Shown here: positions 8,879-18,009 of the stretch, piece by piece
How the letters are laid out: every line of letters begins with the position of its first letter
Numbering within the stretch: position 1 is the stretch's first letter
Source: Comamonas granuli NBRC 101663
Lineage (GTDB): Bacteria; Pseudomonadota; Gammaproteobacteria; Burkholderiales; Burkholderiaceae_C
Assembly: GCF_000739995.1 (NCBI RefSeq)
Contig: NZ_BBJX01000009.1
Span: forward strand, 1 to 64,000
Reading direction: 5' to 3'
Length of the DNA: 64,000 bases
Program-made: the position numbers and the translations under genes
Notes under the pieces: model-generated
What the model saw: only the letters and a program-made list of their open reading frames with translations
Told to the model about the DNA's origin: nothing
Databases searched by the model: none

Positions 8879-10189
8879 CTAGGCAACGTACAGGGCGCGG
8901 AAGTCGTTCACATTGGTGTGCGTCGGCCCCGTCACCACCAGGTCGTCCAGCGCGGCGAAAAAGCCGTAGGCATCGTGCTGCGCCAGCAATTGCGCCGCAG
9001 ACAGGCCGCGGGCCTGGGCGCGCGCCAGCGTGTCCGGGCCGATGAGCGCGCCCGCGTTGTCCTCCACGCCGTCGATGCCGTCGGTGTCGGCCGCCAGGCC
9101 ATGGATGCCGGGCGCCCCCTGCAATTGCAGGGCGCAGGCGAGCAGGAACTCGCTCGCCCGGCCCCCGCGCCCGCGTGCCGCGCCCGGCCCCAGCGTGACC
9201 GTGGTCTCGCCGCCCGAGAGCAGCACGCAGGGGCGCGCGAACGGCTGGCCGCGCTGCGCCACCTGCAGCGCCAGGGCGGCGTGCACCTTGGCCACCTCGC
9301 GGCTCTCGCCCTCGATGGCGTCGGACAGGATGTGCGCCGCCACGCCCTGGGCGCGCGCCAGCGCGGCAGCGGCCTCCAGGCTTTGCTGCGGCGTGGCGAT
9401 GAGCGCGACCGTGTGGCCCGCGAACTGCGGGTCGCCGGGCTTGGGCGTCTCGAAGGCGCCGCTCTGCAGCCCGGCGAGCGCCGCCGCGGGCAGGGCGAGC
9501 TGGTAGCGCGCGCAGATGGCCAGGGCGTCGGCGCAGGTGCTGGCATCGGGCACCGTGGGGCCGCTGGCGATGACGGCCGGATCGTCGCCCGGCACGTCGC
9601 TGATGACGAGCGCGGCCACGCGCGCGGGCGCGGCCAACCGGGCCAGCCGCCCGCCCTTGAGCGCCGAGAGGTGCTTGCGCACGCAGTTCATCTCGGCAAT
9701 CGTCGCGCCGCTGCGCAGCAGGGCCTGGTTGATGGCCTGCTTGTCCGCCAAGGTGATGCCGGGGGCGGGCTGGGCCAGCAGGGCCGAGCCGCCGCCCGAG
9801 ATCAGCGCCAGCACCAGATCGTCCGGGCCCAGGCCCTGCACCAGGGCGGCGATGCGCGCGGCGGCCTGGGCGCCCGCCGCATCGGGCACCGGGTGGGCCG
9901 CCTCTGCCACGGCGATGCGCGCGCCGGGCGCGGGCTGGCCGGCGGGCACGTGCCCGTAGCGCGTGACCACCAGGCCGCTGAGCGGCGCGTCTGCGGGCCA
10001 CAGCGCATCGACGGCTGCGGCCATGGCCGCGGCCGCCTTGCCTGCGCCCACCACCACGGTGCGCCCGCGCGGCGGCGCCGGCAGATAGGGCGCCAGCACC
10101 TGCGCCGGCTGGGCGCGGGCGACGGCGGCGTCGAACAGGGCGCGCAGAAAGGCGCGCGGGTCGGCGGGGGGGGTCGTGGTGGGGGTCAT
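8879..10189 (-). CDS. Glycerate 2-kinase / hydroxypyruvate reductase family (MOFRL domain)
   Basis: A 436-residue protein of the GckA/TtuD family, which phosphorylates D-glycerate at the 2-position; older annotations call it hydroxypyruvate reductase. Visible family blocks are VVGAGKAAAAMA near residue 46, ISGGGSALL near 140, MNCVRKHLSALKGG near 170, SDVPGDDP near 200 and the C-terminal MOFRL block with LSGGETTVT and DTDGIDG. The start ATG overlaps the end of the upstream Lon-like protease by 4 nt (ATGA), so the two are translationally coupled. It is expected in the cytoplasm, in glycerate or tartrate use. Confidence 0.9.
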   Translation of the reverse strand: MTPTTTPPADPRAFLRALFDAAVARAQPAQVLAPYLPAPPRGRTVVVGAGKAAAAMAAAVDALWPADAPLSGLVVTRYGHVPAGQPAPGARIAVAEAAHPVPDAAGAQAAARIAALVQGLGPDDLVLALISGGGSALLAQPAPGITLADKQAINQALLRSGATIAEMNCVRKHLSALKGGRLARLAAPARVAALVISDVPGDDPAVIASGPTVPDASTCADALAICARYQLALPAAALAGLQSGAFETPKPGDPQFAGHTVALIATPQQSLEAAAALARAQGVAAHILSDAIEGESREVAKVHAALALQVAQRGQPFARPCVLLSGGETTVTLGPGAARGRGGRASEFLLACALQLQGAPGIHGLAADTDGIDGVEDNAGALIGPDTLARAQARGLSAAQLLAQHDAYGFFAALDDLVVTGPTHTNVNDFRALYVA

Positions 10190-12648
10190 GCCATGGGGTC
10201 TTGTGGATTGGTGAAGGAGCGCAGCCGCGGGCCCGGGCGTGCGCGGGCATGGGCGGCGGCCTGGCAGGCGCGGCGGTAGGCGCGCAACTGCAGGGCGGCA
10301 CGCGCGGCCACGCTGTCCGGCTCGGCCGGGCGGCCGTCGGTGTGGATGCCGGGGGGCTGGCCGGTCAGCAGGGCAATGCCCTCGGCCACGTGGGAGACGC
10401 TCCAGAGGTGAAAGCGCCCCTGCCGCACGGCCTCGACGATGCGCGGCTCCAGCATCAGATGGCGCTGGTTGCGCGCGGGGATGAGCGCGCCCTGCGTGCC
10501 GTTGAGACCGGCGGCCTCGCAGGTCTTGAACCAGCCCTCGATTTTTTCGTTGATGCCGCCCACGGGCAGCACCTCGCCGTGCTGGTTGAGCGCGCCCGTG
10601 ACGGCGATGCCCTGCGCCAGCGGCAGGCCCGAGAGCGAGGACAGCAGCGCGTACAGCTCGGCGCAGGAGGCCGAGTCGCCTTCCACGCCGCTGTATTCCT
10701 GCTCGAACACGATGGAGGCGTTGAGCGCCAGCGGCGCCAGGTGGCCGAACAGGGCGGTGAGGTAGCTGTGCAGGATGAGCACGCCCTTGTCGTGGATGGG
10801 GCCGGACATCTCGACCTCGCGCTCGATGTTGATCAGCCCCTCCTGGCCCGCGTAGGTGCGCGCCGTGATGCGCACGGGAAAGCCGAAGCGGTAGTCGCCC
10901 AGGTCGATCTGCGTGAGCGCGTTGATCTGCCCCACGTGCGCGCCGTGCAGGGCGAGCAGGCGCTCGCCGTCGGCAATGCTCTCGTGCAGGCGCTGCTCGG
11001 GGTAGTTGTGGCGCTCGGTGCGCGCCTGCAGGGCGGCCTGCACGTCCTGCGCCGCCACCATGCTGGCGCCGCGTGCGCGGCACAGGGCCGCGGCCTCGAT
11101 GACCAGGGCCTCGGTGTGGCCGAACAGGGCGCTCTGGCGCGCCTGGTCGTCGGCCTCGCGGTGGGTCTGCTCGATCACGCGCGCCACGGCGTCGGCGCCG
11201 AAGTGCGGCAGACCAAAGCGCTGGCAGGCGCGGGCAATGAACACGCTGCTGGCGTGGCGCGACGCCGCGCTGGCGCTGAAGGACTCGGCGAAGTCCACCT
11301 TGACGCGAAAGCGCTGCGCCACCTCGGGGTCGCCCTCCTGCAGGGCGTAGTACTCCTCCACCGAGCCGATGAGCACGAGCTTGACGTCCACGTCCACGGC
11401 CTCGGGCTGCAGCGCCGCGCCCACCACGGCGCCGTGCGCGCTCGCGCCTTCCTCGATCTGCAGGCGCCCGCAGCGCAGAAAGCGCCGCATGCGCTCCCAC
11501 AGGCCCTCGTTGCCCAGCAGGTCGCGCAGGTGCAGCAGTAGAAAGCCCCCGTGCGCCTTGAGCAGGCTGCCGGCGTGGATGCTGCTGACGTCGGCGCTGA
11601 CCGCGTCGTCGTCGGCCTGGTAGTCGATGCTGCCGAACAGGCTGCGCAACTGCGGGTTGTCCTCGGTGAGCACGGGCGCGCTGGTGAGGTCGGCGTTGTC
11701 CACCACCAGGTTCACGTGGCAGCGCGCGAGCAGGGTCTCGAGCTGCGCCTTGCGCTCCTCGCCGCCCTCGTCGCCGGCCTGGGCGGGCGTGAACAGGTCC
11801 AGCCGGTCGAGCACCTGCTGGCGCACGCGGTCCAGCCATTTGCCGATCTTCATCGTGTCCTTGATCTGCTTGCGCAGGCTGCTGCGCACCTCCTGCAGGG
11901 CATGGTCGATGAGCGGGCGCACGACCTGGCGGCGCAGTTGCGCAAAGGCCTCGTCGCGCTGGCGCTCGAGCGGGCGCATGGCGTCGAGAAAGCGGGCGAT
12001 CTCGGCGCGCAGCCGCTGCTCGGCGGCGTCGATGGCGGCGCGCTGCTCGCGCGTGAGCGCGCGGGCCTCATCCTCGGTCAGCGGCTCGCCCTGGGCGCCG
12101 AGCAGGGTGAAGACCATGTGCCCTTCCTCGCGCGTCAGGCGAAAGTGCAGCGACTCGGCCAGCGCATCGAGGGCGGCAAAGGCCTGCGCCTCCTGCGCCT
12201 GGTAGGCCTTGTCGATGCGCTCGCTCTCGGAGCGGAAGTCCGCCCCGTCCAGGCGCTTGGGAATGTCGCCCTGCAGCGTGCGCGCGAACTGCTCCATGCC
12301 CTGGCGCAGCACGCGCCCCTGGCCCGCGGGCAGGCGCAGCGCGCGCGGGCGCTCGGGCTGGTCGAAGTGGTGCAGGTAGCACAGGTCGGGCGGCACGGCG
12401 CGCTGCGCCGCCGCCTGGCGCATGGCCTGCAGCAGCAGCGAGACGCGCCCGCTGCCCAGCTCGCCGAGCACGAACAGGTTGTAGTTCGGGTGCTCCAGCG
12501 CGAGGCCGAAGTGCGCGGCCGCCTCGGCGCGCTCCTGGCCTATCCAGGGCAGGCTCTGGTCGTGCAGCTCGGCCGTGCTGGCAAAGCCCAGGCTGGCGGG
12601 GCTGATGGTCAGGCGCAGTTGTTCGGGGGCGAGGGCGGTGGCGTGCAT
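10186..12648 (-). CDS. Lon-like ATP-dependent protease (AAA_32 type)
   Basis: An 820-residue protein of the Lon-related family found alongside canonical Lon. The N-terminal half carries an ATPase core with Walker A GELGSGRVS at residues 62-70, where Arg replaces the usual Lys, and a long helical insertion around residues 180-300. The C-terminal quarter is the Lon protease domain: the catalytic Ser is in GDSASC and the catalytic Lys in GGINEKIEG. It is a cytoplasmic serine-lysine protease of unknown substrate. It overlaps the downstream kinase gene by 4 nt. Confidence 0.9.
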   Translation of the reverse strand: MHATALAPEQLRLTISPASLGFASTAELHDQSLPWIGQERAEAAAHFGLALEHPNYNLFVLGELGSGRVSLLLQAMRQAAAQRAVPPDLCYLHHFDQPERPRALRLPAGQGRVLRQGMEQFARTLQGDIPKRLDGADFRSESERIDKAYQAQEAQAFAALDALAESLHFRLTREEGHMVFTLLGAQGEPLTEDEARALTREQRAAIDAAEQRLRAEIARFLDAMRPLERQRDEAFAQLRRQVVRPLIDHALQEVRSSLRKQIKDTMKIGKWLDRVRQQVLDRLDLFTPAQAGDEGGEERKAQLETLLARCHVNLVVDNADLTSAPVLTEDNPQLRSLFGSIDYQADDDAVSADVSSIHAGSLLKAHGGFLLLHLRDLLGNEGLWERMRRFLRCGRLQIEEGASAHGAVVGAALQPEAVDVDVKLVLIGSVEEYYALQEGDPEVAQRFRVKVDFAESFSASAASRHASSVFIARACQRFGLPHFGADAVARVIEQTHREADDQARQSALFGHTEALVIEAAALCRARGASMVAAQDVQAALQARTERHNYPEQRLHESIADGERLLALHGAHVGQINALTQIDLGDYRFGFPVRITARTYAGQEGLINIEREVEMSGPIHDKGVLILHSYLTALFGHLAPLALNASIVFEQEYSGVEGDSASCAELYALLSSLSGLPLAQGIAVTGALNQHGEVLPVGGINEKIEGWFKTCEAAGLNGTQGALIPARNQRHLMLEPRIVEAVRQGRFHLWSVSHVAEGIALLTGQPPGIHTDGRPAEPDSVAARAALQLRAYRRACQAAAHARARPGPRLRSFTNPQDPMA

Positions 12649-12667
12649 GGCGGGCTGTAGTTTGGGG

Positions 12668-12722
12668 TCAAATCGGCTTCCAGGGCTTGTTCAGCAAGCG
12701 CTGGAGGCTACCAAATCAATAG
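12668..12722. repeat. Dispersed intergenic repeat, copy 3
   Basis: Repeat-family element between hemH and the Lon-like gene: GGCTTCCAGGGCTTG, a short loop, CAAGCGCTGGAGGC, then ATCAATAGC. The arms pair with few mismatches. It lies after the end of hemH and before the start of the Lon-like gene (both on the minus strand). Confidence 0.7.
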
Positions 12723-12737
12723 CATTCGGCCGGCGCA

Positions 12738-13826
12738 TCAAGAGGGCGCACCGCCCGCCAGGGCATGCTCGCGGGCGCGTGCGCAGGCGGCGCCGTCCGC
12801 GGGCTGCACCGGCCAGCCCGCCAGGTGCTGGCGGGCGACCTGGCTGAGCGCGGCGATCCAGGCCGGGCTGTCGTTGAGGCAGGGGATGTAGTGGAACTCC
12901 TGGCCGCCCGCCTGCAGAAAGGCCGCGCGCGCCTCCTGGGCGATTTCCTCCAGCGTCTCCAGGCAGTCGCTGGTAAAGCCCGGGCACACCACGTCCACGC
13001 GGCGCGTGCCGCCCTGGGCCAGTTGGATGAGCGTGGGCTCGGTGTAGGGCTGCAGCCACTTGGCCTTGCCAAAGCGCGACTGGAAGGTCACCTGGTAGCG
13101 CCCGGCGCGCAGGCCCAGGCGCTCGGCCAGCAGGCGCGCCGTCTTGCGGCTTTCGCAGTGGTAGGGGTCGCCCAGGTGCAGGGTGCGCTCGGGCACGCCG
13201 TGAAAGCTCATCACCAGTTGTTCGGCCGGGCCGTGCTCCTTCCAGTGCGCCTCCACGCGGCGCGCCAGCGCTTCGATGTAGAGCGGCTCGTCGTGGTAGT
13301 GGTTGACGAAGCGCAGCTCGGGCACGCGGCGCTGGCGCCCGGCCCAGGCGTACACGGCGTCGAACACGCTGGCCGTGGTCGTGCCCGAATACTGGGGGTA
13401 CAGCGGCAGGATGAGGATGCGCGTCGCGCCCTCGGCCTTGAGGGCGTCAAGCCCGCTGGCGATGGAGGGCTGGCCGTAGCGCATGGCGGCGCGCACCAGC
13501 ACGTTGCAGCCGGACTCGCCCAGCCAGCCGCGCAGCAGCTTGGCCTGCTTGTCGGTCCAGGTGGCCAGGGGCGAGCCCTCGGGGGTCCAGATGCTGGCGT
13601 ACTTGGCGGCCGACTTGGCGGGGCGCGTGCGCAGGATCACGCCGTGCAGCAGCGGCAGCCACAGGGCGCGCGGGATCTCGACCACGCGCGGGTCGGACAG
13701 GAACTGCCCCAGGTAGCGGCGCAGCGCCGGGGCGGTGGGGGCGTCGGGGGTGCCCAGGTTGCACAGCAGCACGGCGGTGCGCTCGGCGCTGCCGTGGGTG
13801 TAGGCGGGTTCGGTGGCGAATGGCAT
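12738..13826 (-). CDS. hemH: Ferrochelatase
   Basis: Ferrochelatase of 362 residues, inserting Fe(II) into protoporphyrin IX as the last step of haem synthesis. The N-terminal [11 protein letters not shown] block, the metal-site [10 protein letters not shown] in the middle, and the C-terminal [15 protein letters not shown] block with the catalytic Glu are all present. The length is normal for proteobacteria, and the protein is soluble or membrane-associated. The tail beyond about residue 335 is low in complexity and not conserved. A repeat element separates it from the Lon-like gene downstream. Confidence 0.95.
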   Translation of the reverse strand: MPFATEPAYTHGSAERTAVLLCNLGTPDAPTAPALRRYLGQFLSDPRVVEIPRALWLPLLHGVILRTRPAKSAAKYASIWTPEGSPLATWTDKQAKLLRGWLGESGCNVLVRAAMRYGQPSIASGLDALKAEGATRILILPLYPQYSGTTTASVFDAVYAWAGRQRRVPELRFVNHYHDEPLYIEALARRVEAHWKEHGPAEQLVMSFHGVPERTLHLGDPYHCESRKTARLLAERLGLRAGRYQVTFQSRFGKAKWLQPYTEPTLIQLAQGGTRRVDVVCPGFTSDCLETLEEIAQEARAAFLQAGGQEFHYIPCLNDSPAWIAALSQVARQHLAGWPVQPADGAACARAREHALAGGAPS

Positions 13827-13883
13827 GCCGCATTCTCGCGCACGCGGGCGTCCGCCCGCGAGCGCGGGGCATGTATGTGTGCG

Positions 13884-14246
13884 TCAGCGCGCCGCGCCCT
13901 GGGCGGCCTCCCAGCGCGACTTGCAGGGTACGCAGTGCTGCGTTTGCGGCTCGGCGCGCAGGCGCTCGAAGGGGATGTCGCAGCCGCATTCAGCGCACAG
14001 GCCGTAGCTGCCGTCCTCCATGGCGTCGAGCGCCAGGCGGATGCGCGCCAGGTCGGCGGTGTCGATGTCGGTGAGCACCTGGTCCACCTCGCGGCCGACG
14101 TTGCCCTGGACGATGCCGTCCTGGTCGGCGGCGGGCGGTGCCAGGTTTTCCCGGTTTTGCTGCATTTGCGCCAGCAGTTCGCGCTGGCGCACGAGCAGCA
14201 GCGCCTTGAGTTCCTCGCGCTGGGCTGGGGTCAATGCTTGCGTCAT
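13884..14246 (-). CDS. DksA/TraR-type C4 zinc-finger protein
   Basis: Small DksA-like protein of 120 residues. An N-terminal coiled coil (residues 7-75) is followed by a C4 zinc finger with C84, C87, C105 and C108 in the exact C-x2-C-x17-C-x2-C spacing. Such proteins reach into the RNA polymerase secondary channel. The acidic tip residues typical of DksA are only partly visible (DGIVQGN and DQVLTDIDTAD), so it is likely a paralogue rather than the main DksA. It lies 57 bp downstream of hemH's start codon side and is transcribed in the same direction. Confidence 0.88.
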   Translation of the reverse strand: MTQALTPAQREELKALLLVRQRELLAQMQQNRENLAPPAADQDGIVQGNVGREVDQVLTDIDTADLARIRLALDAMEDGSYGLCAECGCDIPFERLRAEPQTQHCVPCKSRWEAAQGAAR

Positions 14247-14498
14247 GTCTTACTCCTGGATGGGGCCGTGGTTGCTGGGGCAGGGCGGGCTCGGGGCGCT
14301 GCCGGGGGATGCCCGCAGAATAGCATTCCGCCAGCCCTTCTCCGGGGCCGGGCAGGGCGGGGCGCGGCCTGCGGCCAATACCCCAATGCCGGCAGGGGGA
14401 ATGCGGGCCGCGGGCGCTCGCGCTGCCCCGCAACGGGCGGAGAATGCAGCGGACCGGCGTGACGGGCCCTCATCCCACCATTCAAGAAGGAGCGTGCC

Positions 14499-14954
14499 AT
14501 GGATGATGCAAAGAAAAAGACCGCGATCGATGCCCTCAACCGCATCATGGAGCTGGAGCTCGCGGGCGTGGTCAAGTACACCCACTATGCGCTGATGGTG
14601 TACGGCTACAACCGCATCCCCATCGTCTCCTGGCTCAAGGGCAATGCCGACGAGAGCCTGGCCCATGCGCACAAGGCCGGTGAACTGGTCACCCTGCTGG
14701 GTGGGCACCCCTCGCTCAAGATCGGCCCGCTGCTGGAGACCGAGCAGCACGACATCGGCGACATCCTGCGCGAAAGCCTGGACCACGAGAAGACCGCCCT
14801 GGCGGCCTACTACGACCTGCTGCGCATCGCCGAGGGCCATTCCGTGCTGCTGGAGGAGTACGCGCGCGAGATGATCGTCGCCGAAGAACTGCACCAGGAC
14901 GAGGTCAACAAGATGCTGCGCCGGCCGGGCGAGACGGCCGTGTTCACCGCCTGA
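14499..14954 (+). CDS. Ferritin-like / bacterioferritin family protein
   Basis: A four-helix-bundle protein of 151 residues resembling bacterioferritin. Candidate di-iron ligands are Glu in MELELAG near residue 19, a Glu/His pair in DESLAHAHKAGE near 55, Glu in LDHEKTA near 94, and the EELHQDE block near 130. It would oxidise and store iron or protect DNA. A GAAGGAG stands 17-11 nt before the ATG. The gene is divergent from the DksA-like gene with a 252-bp spacer, and close to hemH, which fits iron handling. I cannot identify a haem-binding Met with certainty. Confidence 0.8.
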   Translation: MDDAKKKTAIDALNRIMELELAGVVKYTHYALMVYGYNRIPIVSWLKGNADESLAHAHKAGELVTLLGGHPSLKIGPLLETEQHDIGDILRESLDHEKTALAAYYDLLRIAEGHSVLLEEYAREMIVAEELHQDEVNKMLRRPGETAVFTA

Positions 14955-14961
14955 GGCGGCG

Positions 14962-15519
14962 CTACAGCGTCATGTTCTCGGGCGAGAGCACGGTCTTCTT
15001 CACGTGCACCGAGATGATGGCGACCACCTCGTCGGGCTTGGCCGGGCGCAGGAGCTGCTCGGATTCGACGGACACCTTGGTGACCAGGGAGTCGTCCTCC
15101 AGCAGGCAGAAGAAGGGCTGCGGGTCGGGCTCCAGCGGCAGCTCGGTGCGGCCCTCCAGCGAGCCGTGCGGCACGCGCAGGCCGTCGAGCAGGGTCTTGA
15201 GCCGATTGTCGATGTCGCCGCCGTCGGTGATCAGCGTGCCGCGCGGCTGCTGGCGAAACAGCAGCACCGACAGCTCGGCGTAGAGGTCCAGCCGCTGGGT
15301 GACCAGGGGCGCGAACAGCAGGCCGCCCTTCTCCACGATGACCGAGGCCTTGCCCGGCCGCGCCGGATGCGCCAGCAGCGCCGGCGCGGCGTCCTTGAGC
15401 GGGCGCTCGCGCCACAGGCGCTGCAGTTGCGGGTGCAGGGCGCGGCGGATTTCCCACTTGTGCGAGGACTTGGCGCCCTGGCCGTGCAGGGGGCCTTCGT
15501 AGATCAGGCGGAACTCCAT
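14962..15519 (-). CDS. RusA-like fold protein, function unknown
   Basis: A 185-residue protein of no firm name. Residues 102-108 read DIDNRLK, which reproduces the D-x-D-N-x-x-K spacing of the RusA Holliday-junction resolvase catalytic site (D70, D72, K76 in E. coli), followed by LLDGL. Acidic EDDSLV at 141-146 then resembles the later RusA Asp block, with an insertion between. RusA enzymes are usually phage-borne and about 120 residues; this one is longer and sits among host genes. It is either a RusA-superfamily nuclease or a relative with another role. It converges with the ferritin-like gene, 7 bp apart. Confidence 0.6.
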   Translation of the reverse strand: MEFRLIYEGPLHGQGAKSSHKWEIRRALHPQLQRLWRERPLKDAAPALLAHPARPGKASVIVEKGGLLFAPLVTQRLDLYAELSVLLFRQQPRGTLITDGGDIDNRLKTLLDGLRVPHGSLEGRTELPLEPDPQPFFCLLEDDSLVTKVSVESEQLLRPAKPDEVVAIISVHVKKTVLSPENMTL

Positions 15520-15542
15520 GGCCAGGCACTATAGCCCATGAA

Positions 15543-15595
15543 TAAAAAAGCACCTTGGGCTGATGGAGTCAGCGCAAGGTGCTATCAAAAACGGA
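15543..15595 (-). terminator. Terminator downstream of the TonB-dependent receptor, related to the dispersed repeat (copy 4)
   Basis: Stem GCACCTTG pairing with CAAGGTGC around a 17-nt loop; on the minus strand the stem is followed by TTTTTTATT. It stands just after the receptor gene. The end GCTATCAAAAA is that of the dispersed repeat family, so this looks like a repeat copy used as a terminator. Confidence 0.65.
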
Positions 15596-15643
15596 GTAAA
15601 GCGGCGGCGATGGTGCCGGCCCCGCCGCCCGGGCCTCGTGGCT

Positions 15644-17902
15644 TCAGAACTTCACGGTCACACCCACGTTCACCGAGCGGCCCATGCCGGGCACGCGCAC
15701 GCCCCAGGGCACGGCGGTGCCGGCCATGGTCATGCCCTGGCCCAGGTAGGCGCCGCCTTGCGGGTGGTGGTAGAAGCGGTCGAACAGGTTGTCGATGCCC
15801 ACATCCAGCCGCACCTGCTTCCATTCGTAGCTGGCGCGCAGGTTCACCAGGCCGTAGCCGGCGGTGGGCAGTTCGTTGCGCACTGCCGAGACGCGGGTCT
15901 TGCCGCTGACCATCAGCAGCTCGGCCGTGCCGCTCCAGGCGCCCAGGCGCTGGGTGAGGGCCAGGCGCGCGTGGAGCGGCATGATGCCGTAGAGGTTGTC
16001 GCCCGTGCTGCGGTTCTTGCCCTGCACGTAGCTGAGCATGCCGTGGAGCGTGAACTGGCCCCAGCGTTCGGTCTTGCCCAGGTCGGCAAAGCCCGAGAGG
16101 TCGAAACCGTGCAGGCGCGCGTCCTGGTTGGCGAACTGCAGGTAGACGAAGCCCGTGGTGGCCGTGCGGTTGGCGGCGGTGCAGGCCGTCATCGCGCCGC
16201 TGCCGCTGCCGCTGCAGCGCTTTGCGTCGATGTAGTTCTGCACGTAGCTCAGGTAGGGCGTGAACTTCACGCCCCATTGCTCGCCCGTGGCGTCGTGCCA
16301 GTCGGCCGTGGCGCTCAAGGTGTTGGCGGTTTCGGGCCGGAGGTCGGCGTTGCCCACATAGCCGTTGCCGTCGCCCACGAGGTTGACCATGCGCATGGCC
16401 ATGCCGCCGGTGGACCAGGTGTAGCGCTCGTACAGGTTGGGTGAGCGCGTCTTGTGCGCGAAGCCGAACTCGTAGCTGGCGTTGGCGCTGGGCGTGTAGC
16501 GCGCCAGCGCGGTCAGGTCGACGGAGCCGTCGCTGCGCTTGCGGTCCTTGGCGTTGAAGGCGTTGGCCTCCATGTCGTAGCTGCTGTTGTAGCCCTGCAC
16601 CGGGCCGCTGTTGCTGCGCACCTGGCCGGCGCGCAGGCCCACCTGCGAGAGCCACTGCGGGTTCCAGCGCGCCTCCCATTCCCCGTAGACGTCGAAGCGG
16701 TCGCGCTGGCCGTCGCGGATGTTCCAGAAGGTGTTGGGCGCCATGCCGCCGCCCGAGGGCAGCCACCAGTCGTCCAGGCGGTAGCGCTGCAGCTCGCTGC
16801 CCACGCGCAGCGTGTCGCGTGCCGACAGCGGCAGCGCGGCCTGCACGCGCAGGCCCGTGGTCCGGCCCTCGGTGTCCATGGGCATGCCGGGCACGTTGTT
16901 GGCGGGGCCGTACCAGAACTGCTTGTCCTCGCCGAAGTTCATGCGGTGGCGCGTGTTCTCGTGGTAGGCGCGTGCCTGGAGCTGGCCCCAGGCGTACTGG
17001 CCCTGGTAGCGCAGGTTGAACTGGTGGCTGTCGTTGCCCGTCATGTCCATGCGCTGGTTGGGGAAGTTCTGGTAGGGAATGTCCTGCAGGCCCACGCGCA
17101 TTTCGAGCAGGTGGTCCTCGTTGCGCAGGGCGTAGGCCAGGGCGTGGTTCGTGGTCTGGTAGCTCGACGAGCCCACAACGTCGCCCGCGAGCCAGCGCTC
17201 GGGCTTGTTGCTCGCCGCCGGGCCCGCGGGCTTGAAGGCGGCGCCCGCGCGGTAGTTGCCGGCGCGTGCGGTCGAGCCGTCGTAGCGCAGGCTGGTCTGC
17301 TCGGTGGCGTAGGTGGCCGAGAGGTTCACGCCCGTGCCATCGCCGTTGCTGCGGTAGTGCGTGCCGGCCTGGCCCTGGAGCAGCCGGCCCTGGCCCGGCG
17401 CGGCGAATTCGGGGGCGGGCGAATCGACCTGGATGGTCGCGCCAATGCTGTCGCCGCCCACGCTCACGGGCGTGATGCCGGCGAACAGGCGTACGCTGCC
17501 CACGCGCGTGGGGTCGATGTACGACAGCGGCGGGTTCATGTGGTTGCCGCAGGCGGAGACCAGGTCCATGCCGTCGACCTGGATGCGCAGCCGGTCATCG
17601 GCCAGGCCGTGCACGCTCGGCAGGCTGGAGACGCCGCCGGTGCCGTACAGGCTCACGCCGGGCAGGCCCAGCAGCAGGCGGGCGGTATCGCTGGTGCCGG
17701 CGCGTGCGGCCTCGATCCGGTCGGCCGGCAGCTCGCTCGTGTCCAGGCCCTGGGCGGCGGGCCTGGCGGCCTTGACGGTGACGGGCTGCAGCGCGGCCTC
17801 CTGCGCCAGGGCCGCCAAGGGCAGGCTGGCCAGCAGGGCGCACAGGGGTTGCAGGGCAAAGCGGTGGCGGGCGCGGACAGGCGCGCGGAATGCGGGAGTC
17901 AT
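15644..17902 (-). CDS. TonB-dependent copper receptor (OprC/NosA family)
   Basis: Outer-membrane receptor of 752 residues: signal peptide to about residue 34 (ALAQE), plug domain to about 165 and a 22-strand barrel ending in the aromatic residue of VKF. The plug holds SACGNHMNPPLSYID, giving C118 and M122 in CxxxM spacing, and the barrel has H319-R-M321 as HxM. OprC of Pseudomonas binds copper through CxxxM-HxM at C143, M147, H323 and M325, so all four ligands match. It should import copper using TonB energy. A DUF2946 gene lies just upstream on the same strand, a pairing often seen with copper receptors. Confidence 0.92.
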   Translation of the reverse strand: MTPAFRAPVRARHRFALQPLCALLASLPLAALAQEAALQPVTVKAARPAAQGLDTSELPADRIEAARAGTSDTARLLLGLPGVSLYGTGGVSSLPSVHGLADDRLRIQVDGMDLVSACGNHMNPPLSYIDPTRVGSVRLFAGITPVSVGGDSIGATIQVDSPAPEFAAPGQGRLLQGQAGTHYRSNGDGTGVNLSATYATEQTSLRYDGSTARAGNYRAGAAFKPAGPAASNKPERWLAGDVVGSSSYQTTNHALAYALRNEDHLLEMRVGLQDIPYQNFPNQRMDMTGNDSHQFNLRYQGQYAWGQLQARAYHENTRHRMNFGEDKQFWYGPANNVPGMPMDTEGRTTGLRVQAALPLSARDTLRVGSELQRYRLDDWWLPSGGGMAPNTFWNIRDGQRDRFDVYGEWEARWNPQWLSQVGLRAGQVRSNSGPVQGYNSSYDMEANAFNAKDRKRSDGSVDLTALARYTPSANASYEFGFAHKTRSPNLYERYTWSTGGMAMRMVNLVGDGNGYVGNADLRPETANTLSATADWHDATGEQWGVKFTPYLSYVQNYIDAKRCSGSGSGAMTACTAANRTATTGFVYLQFANQDARLHGFDLSGFADLGKTERWGQFTLHGMLSYVQGKNRSTGDNLYGIMPLHARLALTQRLGAWSGTAELLMVSGKTRVSAVRNELPTAGYGLVNLRASYEWKQVRLDVGIDNLFDRFYHHPQGGAYLGQGMTMAGTAVPWGVRVPGMGRSVNVGVTVKF

Positions 17903-18009
17903 GGTCGGAAAGCGGTCGGGAAGAGGGAGGGGTTCTGGCGCTGCGGCGCACAGACAGTCCGGCCCGCAGCCGGGGCTGCGGGCCAGTTACCAAGAGAGAG
18001 AAATACCGT

